Shown here one piece after another: positions 49,184 through 57,412 of a stretch of 64,000 nucleotides of DNA. The stretch comes from Sandaracinaceae bacterium (GTDB taxonomy: Bacteria > Myxococcota_A > Polyangia > Polyangiales > JADJQN01), in contig JADJQN010000001.1 of assembly GCA_016712745.1 (NCBI GenBank), positions 558,001-622,000 of the forward strand, written 5' to 3'. Position numbers and translations under genes: made by a program. The stretch's first letter is position 1. Each line of letters opens with the position of its first letter. The notes under the pieces are model-generated. The model was given only the letters and a program-made list of their open reading frames with translations, ran no database searches and was not told the DNA's origin.

Positions 49184-49935
49184 AGCTCGACGCCGAAGCC
49201 ATTCGACGCGCTCGCGTTCTCTTTGTTGGAGCTGGAGGTCTAAGCTCGCCGGCCGCACTTGCGATCGCGCGCACCGGCGTCGCGTCCATCACTTTGCTCG
49301 ACGACGACCTCGTCGACATCTCGAACTTGCATCGCCAACTTCTTTTCAGCGATGCGGACGTCGGTCTCGATAAGGCGACCCGCGCAGCCGCGCGCCTCCA
49401 AGTCGAAGTCGAGTCGCTGGGCCTCGGCACCGTGGTGCGCGCGTTCTCTCGCCGCCTTGTGCCGGAGACCGCAGCGGACGAACTGCACGACATAGACATG
49501 GTGATTGAAGGCGCCGACAACATGGCGACGAAGTTCTTGGTTGCCGACGCGTGTGCGCTGGCGCGCGTCCCTGTGGTGCAGGCCGGGGTGATTCGTTGGA
49601 ACGGTTGGGCCTTCGCAAATACGCCAGCAAAGAGCGCGTGCCTGCGATGCGTCTTTGAGGACCTGCCGTCGCGCACAAGCGGCGTCCAAGAAACGTGCTC
49701 AGTCGCAGGCGTTGTGGGCCCTGTCGTGGGCGTGATGGGCTCAATCCAAGCGCTGCTCGCAGTTAGAATGCTGGGCGGTGACACGACTGCCGCCGGCGAG
49801 ATTTGGAGCTACGACGCTCTGCGCGGTTCGCTCCGGCGTTCGCAGGTGCACCGGCGCGCCGGCTGCCCTCTGTGCAACGGCGAGATACGTGATCTCTCAG
49901 TCGCTCGCTATGCAGCCGCCGTTTGCGCTGCCTGA
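49180..49935 (+). CDS. ThiF/MoeB/HesA-type E1-like adenylyltransferase, N-terminally short
   Basis: 251 residues. Adenylation Rossmann VLFVGAGGLSSPAAL (usual GLGS), Arg of LHRQLLF, Lys of VGLDKATR, Asp of GADNMATK, catalytic-loop Cys in VQETCSVAGVVGP and a zinc pair set CLRC and CPLC. It begins at the Rossmann strand and lacks the MoeB N-terminal 25 residues that supply the Arg finger to the partner subunit. That segment is encoded separately at 50244-50591. It should adenylate the sulfur carrier's C-terminus. Confidence 0.9.
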   Translation: MKLDAEAIRRARVLFVGAGGLSSPAALAIARTGVASITLLDDDLVDISNLHRQLLFSDADVGLDKATRAAARLQVEVESLGLGTVVRAFSRRLVPETAADELHDIDMVIEGADNMATKFLVADACALARVPVVQAGVIRWNGWAFANTPAKSACLRCVFEDLPSRTSGVQETCSVAGVVGPVVGVMGSIQALLAVRMLGGDTTAAGEIWSYDALRGSLRRSQVHRRAGCPLCNGEIRDLSVARYAAAVCAA

Positions 49936-49961
49936 TCTATTCGCTCACACAAGGAGAAGCC

Positions 49962-50237
49962 ATGCCGGTCACCGTACGTATCCCCACTCCCCTTCGTACC
50001 CTTACTCAAGGCAAAGACGAAGTTGCCGTCGACGCCGGAAGCGTGCGTGCGATTATCGACAACCTCGAGAAGAATTTCCCTGGATTGCGCGACCGGCTCT
50101 GTGACGAAAAGGGCGTCCGCCGCTTCGTGAATATCTACGCGAACGACGAAGACATTCGCTTCTTGCAGAATCTCGACACGATTCTCAAAGAAGGCGAATC
50201 GCTAAGTATCGTGCCGGCAATCGCCGGAGGTAGCTGA
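49962..50237 (+). CDS. cysO: MoaD/ThiS-type sulfur carrier protein (CysO-like)
   Basis: 91 residues. Ubiquitin fold: MPVTVRIPTPLRTLT, DNLEKNFPGLRDRLCDE, RFVNIYANDEDIRFLQ, ending PAIAGGS. Similar throughout to mycobacterial CysO. The terminal diglycine is followed by one Ser, whereas CysO ends in GG, so a processing step may be needed before adenylation. AAGGAG precedes the ATG. Sulfur bound as a C-terminal thiocarboxylate would be transferred to CysM. Confidence 0.92.
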   Translation: MPVTVRIPTPLRTLTQGKDEVAVDAGSVRAIIDNLEKNFPGLRDRLCDEKGVRRFVNIYANDEDIRFLQNLDTILKEGESLSIVPAIAGGS

Positions 50238-50243
50238 TCGCGC

Positions 50244-50591
50244 ATGGTGCTGTCGGACGAGACTCGCGCGCGCTACGCGCGGCATATCCTGCTCGTTGAA
50301 ATCGGCGAGCTAGGACAGGCGCGCTTGATGGAGAGTTCAGTGGCCCTGTCTCGCCCCTCGCTGACTACCAGCGAATACTTGGCCCGGGCCGGCGTTCGTG
50401 TCGATGCAGAAGCCCACAGCGAAGTGGCGGTCATTGCAGTAGCGGAGCTCACCACGGAGCCACTCCTGCATGCGAGCGCCGAGGCCCTTGCCGGTTCGCT
50501 CGCCGCGGTCGAGGCGATCAAGACGGTACTGGGCGTCGGCGCGCGTTTCACTTCTGCGCCGCCACTGGATGGGACGGGGCGCGAGCGATGA
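50244..50591 (+). CDS. Small MoeB-like protein lacking the Rossmann core
   Basis: 115 residues. Residues 1-35 match the MoeB N-terminus (LSDETRARYARHILLVEIGELGQARL, where E. coli MoeB has LSDQEMLRYNRQIIL) including its Arg. The GAGGLG nucleotide loop is missing; the centre is unrelated and short. Residues 85-98 (SLAAVEAIKTVLGVG) match the MoeB helix near its C-terminal half. This is an in-frame protein, not frameshifted. It supplies exactly the segment missing from the E1-like gene upstream. Function unknown; partner subunit is my hypothesis. ATGA overlap with cysM. Confidence 0.75.
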   Translation: MVLSDETRARYARHILLVEIGELGQARLMESSVALSRPSLTTSEYLARAGVRVDAEAHSEVAVIAVAELTTEPLLHASAEALAGSLAAVEAIKTVLGVGARFTSAPPLDGTGRER

Positions 50592-51511
50592 TACGCCCTC
50601 GCCTCACGTCCATCGTAGAAGCCGTCGGAAGCACGCCGATGGTGCGATTGCGGAATGTTGCGAAGCACTGCCCGAAGGTGAAGATCTATCTAAAGCTCGA
50701 GTACATGAATCCGGGTGGTTCCGTGAAAGACCGCGCGGCGCTACAAATGATGAACGACGCCATCGCGGACGGACGGCTCACGAAGGATAAGATCCTCATC
50801 GATTCTACGAGCGGCAATACCGGAGTCGCGTATTCGATCTTTGGCGCCGCGCTGGGCTATCGCGTTGCGTTGGTGATTCCGGAGAATGTTTCGCAAGCGC
50901 GCAAAAACGTCACTCGGGCTTTTGGAACGGAGTTGATTTTCAGCGACCCGATGGAGGGCTCGGACGGAGCGATTCGTAAAGTGCGCGAGGTTGTCGAGGC
51001 TCATCCAGACAAGTACTTCTATCCTGACCAGTACGCGAACCCCTCAAACCCCAAGGCCCACTACCTCGGCACTGGACGTGAAATTCTGCAGCAAGTTGGC
51101 CATGAACTGACCCACTTCGTCACAGGTCTCGGCACGAGCGGCACGATGATGGGCGTCACCAGGCGCTTGCGGGAACACACACGCAAGATCACGTGCATTG
51201 CGGTTGAGCCGGCTGGCGCGTTGCACGGCCTCGAAGGCATGAAGCACATGGCCTCGTCTCTCGTCCCGCCGATTTACGATGCGAACGTGCCGGATGAGAT
51301 CATGGCCGTTGAAACCGAAGATGGATGGGACATGAGCGAGCGCTTGTCGCTCGAAGAAGGATTGCATGTTGGACATTCGAGCGGCGCGAACGTCGCTGCC
51401 GCCATTCGCGTTGCAGAGCGTATCGGTGAGGGCTGCGTCGTAACCATTGCCTGCGACCGCGGCGACCGATACTTCACACCAATGCGCTGGGAGAAACACT
51501 ATGAGTGGTGA
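50588..51511 (+). CDS. cysM: Cysteine synthase CysM-like (sulfur-carrier-dependent)
   Basis: 307 residues. PLP-Lys in MNPGGSVKDRAA, STSGNTGVAYS, GLGTSGTMMGV, and C-terminal GHSSGANVAAA. GLEGMKHMAS is shared with mycobacterial CysM, which uses O-phosphoserine and CysO thiocarboxylate. Position next to a carrier, E1 and JAMM protease supports that route. Substrate preference inferred. The last nine codons overlap the JAMM start. Confidence 0.92.
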   Translation: MIRPRLTSIVEAVGSTPMVRLRNVAKHCPKVKIYLKLEYMNPGGSVKDRAALQMMNDAIADGRLTKDKILIDSTSGNTGVAYSIFGAALGYRVALVIPENVSQARKNVTRAFGTELIFSDPMEGSDGAIRKVREVVEAHPDKYFYPDQYANPSNPKAHYLGTGREILQQVGHELTHFVTGLGTSGTMMGVTRRLREHTRKITCIAVEPAGALHGLEGMKHMASSLVPPIYDANVPDEIMAVETEDGWDMSERLSLEEGLHVGHSSGANVAAAIRVAERIGEGCVVTIACDRGDRYFTPMRWEKHYEW

Positions 51512-52004
51512 CACGCAAAACGCATGGATCCGCGGCGACCTAATCATAGAGGCCCAGACGTTGGAAGAAGCCGAAGCCGAGGCAGTCCGTTGTTATCCGA
51601 ACGAGGCATGTGGCTTTTTGATCGGCCCCGCGAGCGAGACGCCTTCCGTGAATGAATGCGTGAACGAAGTAAACGAGGCGGACAAATATCACGCGCTTGA
51701 TCCCGAGCACTTTCCGCGTACCGCGAAGACGTATTTCAAGATCAACGAACTGCGCGCCGCACGTGCCTTCGAAGCGGGCGCGAAGGCGGGACGTCCGATC
51801 AAAGTCATCTATCACTCCCACTGCGACGCGGGCGCACACTTCTCCGGGGAAGACAGCGCGACGTTCGCGTCAGCGGGCACGCTGATGTGGCCATGCTCCT
51901 TTCTGGTGATCAGCGTGGTGGGAGGCAAAGTCGTGGACAAAAAGCTATGGGCTCACACGCCCGGCACCGACGACTTCCATGAAGCTCGGTTTACGACCCG
52001 TTAG
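51501..52004 (+). CDS. mec: JAMM/MPN metalloprotease (Mec-like)
   Basis: 167 residues. JAMM motif: Glu in NEACGFLIG and HSHCDAGAHFSGED (His-x-His-x7-Ser-x2-Asp). In the mycobacterial pathway Mec releases cysteine from the CysO-Cys adduct. Here it could also trim the Ser after the CysO diglycine, as QbsD does for QbsE in Pseudomonas. The ATG overlaps the cysM 3' end by 11 bases. Cytoplasmic. Confidence 0.93.
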   Translation: MSGDTQNAWIRGDLIIEAQTLEEAEAEAVRCYPNEACGFLIGPASETPSVNECVNEVNEADKYHALDPEHFPRTAKTYFKINELRAARAFEAGAKAGRPIKVIYHSHCDAGAHFSGEDSATFASAGTLMWPCSFLVISVVGGKVVDKKLWAHTPGTDDFHEARFTTR

Positions 52005-52087
52005 CCGCGCGGCAAGCTTTCGTTCGGGTCTCACGCAACACCTTTTGGGCGCCTGCGATAAGTGCGCACAGTCCTAAGGAGCGTGAA

Positions 52088-53275
52088 ATGACCGACCCCA
52101 ATATTCGCGGCATTGCAGGTACGAATACAGTCAGCGCGGCAGCCTGTGGCAGCGCCGAAGCGCTCGCTGACGAGCTGCACTTTCCCGAAATTGCACAGCG
52201 TCTTCGTGGGACAAGCGATTTTCATTCGCAAGCGAGCGTCATGTCGGACGTCTTTTCACGCGACATGCACCACACGCTGGACGTACTGGCATGTGTACGA
52301 CCCGAGGACGTTGTTGACGCTCTACGTTCGGTCTTCGGAGATAATGCTGACCGAATGGAAGAAGCGGTTCGTGGCATAGCGCAGCGAGCAGTTCGTACAG
52401 AGATTCAGCAAGAAGCGTCGGCACGCTTGCGTGAAATGTCACAGCAACTCGCGCAGCTCAGCCAGGAACCAGCATTGAGTTCGGTGGTTCGCGACTTCCG
52501 ATCCGGCGTTCCCGCTGCGTTGGAGTTGGTGGCGATGGCGTCCGAGATCAGTGGGGACGCAACTGAGGTTAGTCGCCTAGCAAATCGCAACGCGCACGCC
52601 TCGGAGCAAGAGGTGCGCAGTCTACTCGCACATAGCTTTCGTTCCGCGCACGAGGCTGTCCGGGAGCTGGAAACTGACGTAAATCGAAACAGATATATCA
52701 GCGATGAAGACGGAGATCTCTTCGTCACGTTTCCCGGTCTCGTAAGCGCCGTCGCCCGTGAGCACGGAGTTCCGCATGCCGATGCGCTGCGCGCGCACCA
52801 TGATGCGTCGGCGCTGGGATCGTATATCGCCGACGACCTCACAGAGTCGAATAGCAATCGACAGCTATCGCAGTGGGGAGAAAGAATCTGGGACCTAACC
52901 ATGTCACTGTCCACCATCGCGCTGGGCGGTCCAGCGATCGGATACTTCCTTAACACCGGTCGCGCGTTCACACTCACGCGCGGGCAGATCCAAGAACAGC
53001 GGCATCATGCGCGGGACCTAGCCGTAGCCGTCGGCATTCATGCGAACGCGCGTGAGAATGCAGCAGAGGCAAGCAGGCGTGCCACAGTCACTGAGGTTGC
53101 AGCGGCGACCCGCGTGGTCGTGGACACGGCGACGTTCGGGGTCAGCTCTCCGACGACGTCCCTTCTGCACGCGGTTACGCCAAGTCATTTGCTCCGAGAC
53201 GGACTGGAACACATAGGGATCGAGGTGAGCGTCGAACATGCCGTGCCCTTCGCCGAGCGTTTGTTGAGCGAGTAG
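52088..53275 (+). CDS. Helical protein of unknown function
   Basis: 395 residues with AAGGAG before the ATG. Almost wholly helical, rich in Ala, Glu, Arg and His; coiled-coil-like between residues about 85 and 210. A mildly hydrophobic region near residues 280-300 (TMSLSTIALGGPAIGYFL) might be a membrane segment. Two late Ala/Val-rich helices. I recognise no domain or motif. Bases and codon use look like the neighbours. It stands alone between the cysteine operon and the beta-CASP gene. Confidence 0.65.
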   Translation: MTDPNIRGIAGTNTVSAAACGSAEALADELHFPEIAQRLRGTSDFHSQASVMSDVFSRDMHHTLDVLACVRPEDVVDALRSVFGDNADRMEEAVRGIAQRAVRTEIQQEASARLREMSQQLAQLSQEPALSSVVRDFRSGVPAALELVAMASEISGDATEVSRLANRNAHASEQEVRSLLAHSFRSAHEAVRELETDVNRNRYISDEDGDLFVTFPGLVSAVAREHGVPHADALRAHHDASALGSYIADDLTESNSNRQLSQWGERIWDLTMSLSTIALGGPAIGYFLNTGRAFTLTRGQIQEQRHHARDLAVAVGIHANARENAAEASRRATVTEVAAATRVVVDTATFGVSSPTTSLLHAVTPSHLLRDGLEHIGIEVSVEHAVPFAERLLSE

Positions 53276-53295
53276 TTTCCCTCTACCCTTTTGCC

Positions 53296-54651
53296 ATGCG
53301 CGAACTTTTTCCGACGACCAGCCAGCACCGTGTGGGTGATGTAGACATCACTTTGCACGGTGCGTCTCATTCGGTGACGGGATCGATGACGCGCGTCGAG
53401 TTTGACGGCAAGGCACTCTTGATTGATTGCGGGCTTGGGCAGGGCCTTGAGGCAAGTCGCTTTCGTGTGCCCGATGACGCGCATAAAGTCGACGCGATCC
53501 TCTTCACCCACGGGCACAACGACCACGTTGGAAGCCTTCCAACGCTGATCGAGCGCGGTTACGTGGGGCCAATTCTGGGGACGCGCGCGACCTTGGCTAT
53601 AGCGCAAATCGTATTAGCGGACGGGTTGCGGCTGCAGCGTGTACCGCGGCGCGACGCCGAACGTTTAATGCAGGAGTTCGACCGGCTTGCGGTGCCGGTG
53701 GCCTATGACGCACTGGCCGATCACATTCCGAATGTCGCTGCGCGGTTCGCATATCGCGAAGCTGGGCATATTCTCGGCAGCGCGAGCATTGAGCTCGTGG
53801 CCAAGGACAAGCGCATGATCTTCTCCGGTGATCTTGGCCGCCCGGACTCACCCCTGCTGCGCACGTATTTCCAAGCGTGGTCACGCAACTCGAACGTCGA
53901 TTTCGTGCTCATGGAATCAACGTATGGCGATGAGTGCCACGCCCAGTCCCACGACGACGTACAGCGCGAGCTTGAACGCGTGCTTCAGCGCGCGATGCAA
54001 CTGCGAGGTCACATCCTAGTACCCGCGTTTGCGATAGGGCGGACGCAGACCCTGCTCTATCACCTCAACGCGCTGGTCGAATCCGGCCGCGTTCAACACC
54101 TCCCGGTCGCAATCGACACGCCCATGGGGCTCGCCGTCACCGAAACGTACGACGGGTTCCGTAGCCTTTTTGACCGCGAAGCGACCGACCGTATTTCGCG
54201 TGGCGACGACCCGCTGCAGTTCGATGACCTTTACGCAGTGAACAAGTCCAGCGATTCATTGCGCCTGCGTGATCACGCAGGCCCCATGTTGGTCATCGCC
54301 GGCAATGGCATGTGCACGGGCGGGCGCATCGTGGGCCATCTGCAGGAGCTCTTGCCCGTTGAATCGACGTGCGTGCTGTTTGTGGGCTTTCAGGCGCCAG
54401 GGACGACCGGCCGTGCGATCCAAGCCGCGGCCGGCAAGCATCAGGCTCACGTTCGGGTCGGCGGGCAAGAGGTAGCCATGCGGGCGCACATCGAAACGCT
54501 GCCCGGCCTAAGCGCCCATGCTGACCGCGACGAGCTCACCGCATGGCTCGACGCCGTTCCAGGTAGCCCGCGCGTGGGCCTGCATCACGGGGAGCCGGAT
54601 GCGCAGCGCTCGTTCGCGCAGTTCTACGGCTCGCGTCCTGCCCCGCCTTAG
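53296..54651 (+). CDS. Beta-CASP metallo-beta-lactamase nuclease (CPSF/RNase J-like)
   Basis: 451 residues. MBL core: GASHSVTGSMTRVEF, LIDCGLGQG, metal ligands FTHGHNDHVG, EAGHILGSAS, FSGDLGRPD. Beta-CASP: LMESTYGDE, VPAFAIGRTQTLLYHL, NGMCTGGRIVGHL, and SAHADRDEL, LHHGEPDA for the remaining ligands. An RNA endonuclease or exonuclease of the YSH1/CPSF73 type. The HGHNDH signature is a variant of the HxHxDH motif. Substrate unknown. Confidence 0.92.
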   Translation: MRELFPTTSQHRVGDVDITLHGASHSVTGSMTRVEFDGKALLIDCGLGQGLEASRFRVPDDAHKVDAILFTHGHNDHVGSLPTLIERGYVGPILGTRATLAIAQIVLADGLRLQRVPRRDAERLMQEFDRLAVPVAYDALADHIPNVAARFAYREAGHILGSASIELVAKDKRMIFSGDLGRPDSPLLRTYFQAWSRNSNVDFVLMESTYGDECHAQSHDDVQRELERVLQRAMQLRGHILVPAFAIGRTQTLLYHLNALVESGRVQHLPVAIDTPMGLAVTETYDGFRSLFDREATDRISRGDDPLQFDDLYAVNKSSDSLRLRDHAGPMLVIAGNGMCTGGRIVGHLQELLPVESTCVLFVGFQAPGTTGRAIQAAAGKHQAHVRVGGQEVAMRAHIETLPGLSAHADRDELTAWLDAVPGSPRVGLHHGEPDAQRSFAQFYGSRPAPP

Positions 54652-54704
54652 TAGCTCGCTTGTCAACGATTTGACCTTGGCGCGAAGTCTGGCTCAATGA
54701 AGGG

Positions 54705-55331
54705 GTGCGTTGGTCACTTGCAGTTCCGCTCGCTCTTCCGCTCATCGCATTGATGGTGATGACGCGCACGCATGTATCCGCTGCTCGCGAGATACGGCGC
54801 GAGGACCGGGCGAGCCCGATCCGCGTGATTGCGGTAGGCGAAGCCGACGCATCGCGCAAGGCGCGCACGGCGAACGCTGCTACTGAACCATCGACGGAGC
54901 AATTCGCGGTTACGTTCTTTCATACGCACACGCTGGAGCTCATGCCACTCGATACGCGGCTGCCAGTAGACGCCGAGCGCGTTGCGCACTTCCTGCGCTG
55001 CCGCGTGACCAGCGGGGAGCATGAGATGGCGGAGGCGTTGGTGCCGTTGGCTAGTTCGATGGCCGACCACTTTCACGCAAGTCGTATCGATGTGATTAGC
55101 GGTTACCGATCAGACAAGTTGAACGAGATGCTGCGCAAGAAGGGACACCAGGTCGCGAGCGATAGCCAACACACGCACGGCCAAGCGCTGGACTTTCGCA
55201 TCCCGGGCGTCAATGCGCGCGTGCTGGCCGCCGAAGTGGCAAAGGTCCACGTCGGTGGCATTGGCATCTATACGGAAAACAATTTTGTTCACGCGGACAC
55301 GGGGCGCCAGCGCCGTTGGTTCGGCCGTTAA
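54705..55331 (+). CDS. DUF882/M15-type murein peptidase
   Basis: 208 residues from a GTG. N-terminal signal-like hydrophobic stretch (LAVPLALPLIALMVM), then a disordered linker, then a YcbK/MepK-type domain: DVISGYRSDKLN, HTHGQALDFRI and HVGGIGIYTENNFVHADTG. His, Asp and His zinc ligands of M15 carboxypeptidases are visible. Periplasmic, may cut peptidoglycan peptides. Start uncertain. Confidence 0.88.
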   Translation: MRWSLAVPLALPLIALMVMTRTHVSAAREIRREDRASPIRVIAVGEADASRKARTANAATEPSTEQFAVTFFHTHTLELMPLDTRLPVDAERVAHFLRCRVTSGEHEMAEALVPLASSMADHFHASRIDVISGYRSDKLNEMLRKKGHQVASDSQHTHGQALDFRIPGVNARVLAAEVAKVHVGGIGIYTENNFVHADTGRQRRWFGR

Positions 55332-55389
55332 AAAACTCGACCCGCGCGAGAGACTCGGCGGGTCGGTTGGAACGAGCGAGGCGCGGGAC

Positions 55390-55785
55390 TCAGGCTTGGC
55401 TGGGCTCGGCTGCTGCTGCTGTTGTCGTGTTTGTCGTGACGCGTTCGCGAAGGCGTGCCTTCTTGCCTTCGAGCTCGCGAAGGTAATAGAGCTTCGCGCG
55501 ACGGACGCGTCCGCTGGCCGTTACTTCAATCGTCTCGATGCGAGGCGAGTGAGTCGGGAAGATACGCTCGACGCCAACGCCGAAGGACATCTTGCGAACG
55601 CAGAAGGTCGAGCCCACGCCGCCGTTCGACTTGCGAATCACGGTGCCCTGGAAGATCTGAATACGCTCTTTTTCACCCTCGCGAATGCGATAGTGAACCT
55701 TGATCGTGTCGCCAACGCGGAACGCCGGAAGGGTTTTCTGCTGAGCGAGTTCGATGGCTGCGATTTGGGGTACTGTGCTGCCCAT
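55390..55785 (-). CDS. rplS: 50S ribosomal protein L19
   Basis: 131 residues. FRVGDTIKVHYRIREGEKERIQIFQG, NGGVGSTFCVRKMSFGVGVERIF, and RVRRAKLYYLRELEGKKARL are the L19 landmarks. L19 sits at the 30S-50S interface. Start ATG 55785 has GGAG six bases upstream; an in-frame ATG at 55797 is less favoured. It is separated from rpsP-rimM-trmD by plus-strand genes; a Thr/Ala tail (TTNTTTAAAAEPSQA) follows the family core. Confidence 0.96.
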   Translation of the reverse strand: MGSTVPQIAAIELAQQKTLPAFRVGDTIKVHYRIREGEKERIQIFQGTVIRKSNGGVGSTFCVRKMSFGVGVERIFPTHSPRIETIEVTASGRVRRAKLYYLRELEGKKARLRERVTTNTTTAAAAEPSQA

Positions 55786-55871
55786 GGCGGTCTCCAAAAG
55801 TCCTTGTAAAAGGGTCGCTTAGCTACCACGCACCCCTTGCCCCGTCAACGTCCGGGGCCTAGAAGTGACCG

Positions 55872-56318
55872 ATGCTCCAGGTCGGCGACAAAGTGCCGGA
55901 TTTTCAGCTAGAGAACCAGGACGGCGAAACCGTGCGCCTTGGCGACGTTTTAGCTGGGGGGCCGTCGGTTTTCTTCTTCTACCCCAAGGATTTCACGACG
56001 ATTTGCACCCAGGAGGTTTGCGGCTTCCGGGATGCATACGCCGATCTCACCGACGTGCAGGTCTTCGGCGTGAGCGCTGACGACGTGGCAACCCATCGGC
56101 GGTTCAAGGCCACCTACGCGCTGCCCTACTCGCTGCTTGCGGACACAGGTCGCAGAGTCGCAGGGCTTTTTGGCGCGACCTGGCCGCTTGGGATTGGCGG
56201 GCGCCGCGCAACGTTCGTCTTGGATGGCAACGGGATCGTTGTGGAAGCGTTCCGTCACGAGCTTAGCGCCCAGAGTCACGTCGAGTCGGTGCGTGCGGCC
56301 TTGAAGCGCATACGTTGA
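55872..56318 (+). CDS. bcp: Thiol peroxidase, Bcp/PrxQ type
   Basis: 148 residues. GDKVPDFQLENQDG and YPKDFTTICTQEVCGF: peroxidatic Cys in TICT and a resolving Cys five residues on, as in PrxQ. VFGVSADDVATHRRF and FVLDGNGIVVEAF follow. Reduces hydrogen peroxide and alkyl hydroperoxides. Cytoplasmic. Divergent from rplS, 86 bases apart. Confidence 0.95.
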   Translation: MLQVGDKVPDFQLENQDGETVRLGDVLAGGPSVFFFYPKDFTTICTQEVCGFRDAYADLTDVQVFGVSADDVATHRRFKATYALPYSLLADTGRRVAGLFGATWPLGIGGRRATFVLDGNGIVVEAFRHELSAQSHVESVRAALKRIR

Positions 56319-56446
56319 CCCTACCAGTGCCGTGCGGAGTTACGTCACGGTGTGGCGCAACTGCTACAAGAGCGATGGACCTGGCGTTGCAAAACCTCGC
56401 CAAAGATGTCTCGCGTTTAAGGCATGACTCGTGAATATGGGTAACC

Positions 56447-57412
56447 ATGCGCATCCGACTTCCTTTCTTCTCTCGCCTTAGTAACGCAGCCACAAGCGCC
56501 AAGGACCGCGTGACCGGAGCGAAGAAAACCCATCGACTTCGCAACTGGCTCATCGGGATCGCTTCCGTACTCGGCGTTATCGTTCTTGTGGCGACGAGCG
56601 GCATCTTGTGGCTCACGAAGACCGATGCTGGGCGCGCGAAGTTTGCCCGCCTCTTCGAGAAGGTCATCGGAACTCAAATCCGCGGCTCGATGACGGTTGG
56701 TCGCGTGGTCAACGTAGAGTGGGACAACGTGCATGCGACCGAGGTCGTGTTTCGCGCGGCTGACGGACAAGAAGTCATTCACGCCGACGATCTGCAAATG
56801 GACCTTCAGTGGTTTCAGATGCTTCGCGCTCACTTCATTGTTCCGTACGCAAAGATTCGCGGCGGTCGCGTGTTCGTTCGCAACGATAGACAGGGCAAGC
56901 TTGCTCTTGACACCGCGTTCCGTGGGAAGACGGCGGGAGGCCAACAGGAAGAAGGAGAATCGCCGATCGATTTCCAAAACCTCGACATTGCAGGAGTCGA
57001 TCTGCTCGTACGCATGGAGGGTGTGCCCGATGTCACTATGCACAACATTCGAACGAATATGCATATGTGGGTGCCCAATCCTGGGGCGCCCGCTCGCTTC
57101 GACATGACTCGCTTGCGTGCGAACATCGATATCCAGACGCCGATTCCTTTTACGATTCGCACATCCGGTGGCCAGATCCAGTACGACGGCGGATCATCGC
57201 GGCGGGCGAACGTTGACTTGCGCGGCGAAGTTTCGGGCGCAGAGGCGCGACTAACGACACGTGTCGTTGTGCGACGCGACGAGCCTCACATCAAAACCAC
57301 TCTGCACCTGCAGAACGTCGGTGGTTGGCTCGCGAATGCGCCGCTTATTCTACAAGCGTCCGTGGCAAATATCGCTACCGACGCCTTTGAGTTTTCGGTC
57401 GAGATGGACTAG
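56447..57412 (+). CDS. AsmA-like (TamB-like N-terminal) membrane protein
   Basis: 321 residues. One transmembrane helix near residues 34-55 (WLIGIASVLGVIVLVATSGILW), then a beta-rich periplasmic portion with FEKVIGTQIRGSMTVGRVVNVEWD and repeated VxxAxDGQExIxADDLQMDL strands. This resembles the start of AsmA/TamB/DUF748 proteins that move lipids across the periplasm, but it is much shorter than those. It could be a truncated or compact member. The 3' end meets a convergent gene, overlapping by four bases. Confidence 0.75.
   Translation: MRIRLPFFSRLSNAATSAKDRVTGAKKTHRLRNWLIGIASVLGVIVLVATSGILWLTKTDAGRAKFARLFEKVIGTQIRGSMTVGRVVNVEWDNVHATEVVFRAADGQEVIHADDLQMDLQWFQMLRAHFIVPYAKIRGGRVFVRNDRQGKLALDTAFRGKTAGGQQEEGESPIDFQNLDIAGVDLLVRMEGVPDVTMHNIRTNMHMWVPNPGAPARFDMTRLRANIDIQTPIPFTIRTSGGQIQYDGGSSRRANVDLRGEVSGAEARLTTRVVVRRDEPHIKTTLHLQNVGGWLANAPLILQASVANIATDAFEFSVEMD

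Noticed and set aside
50244..50591. Frameshifted MoeB pseudogene
   Set aside because: The frame is intact, codon use matches its neighbours, and it is coupled to cysM; the missing core is an internal deletion, not a frame break. Decay by deletion cannot be excluded.
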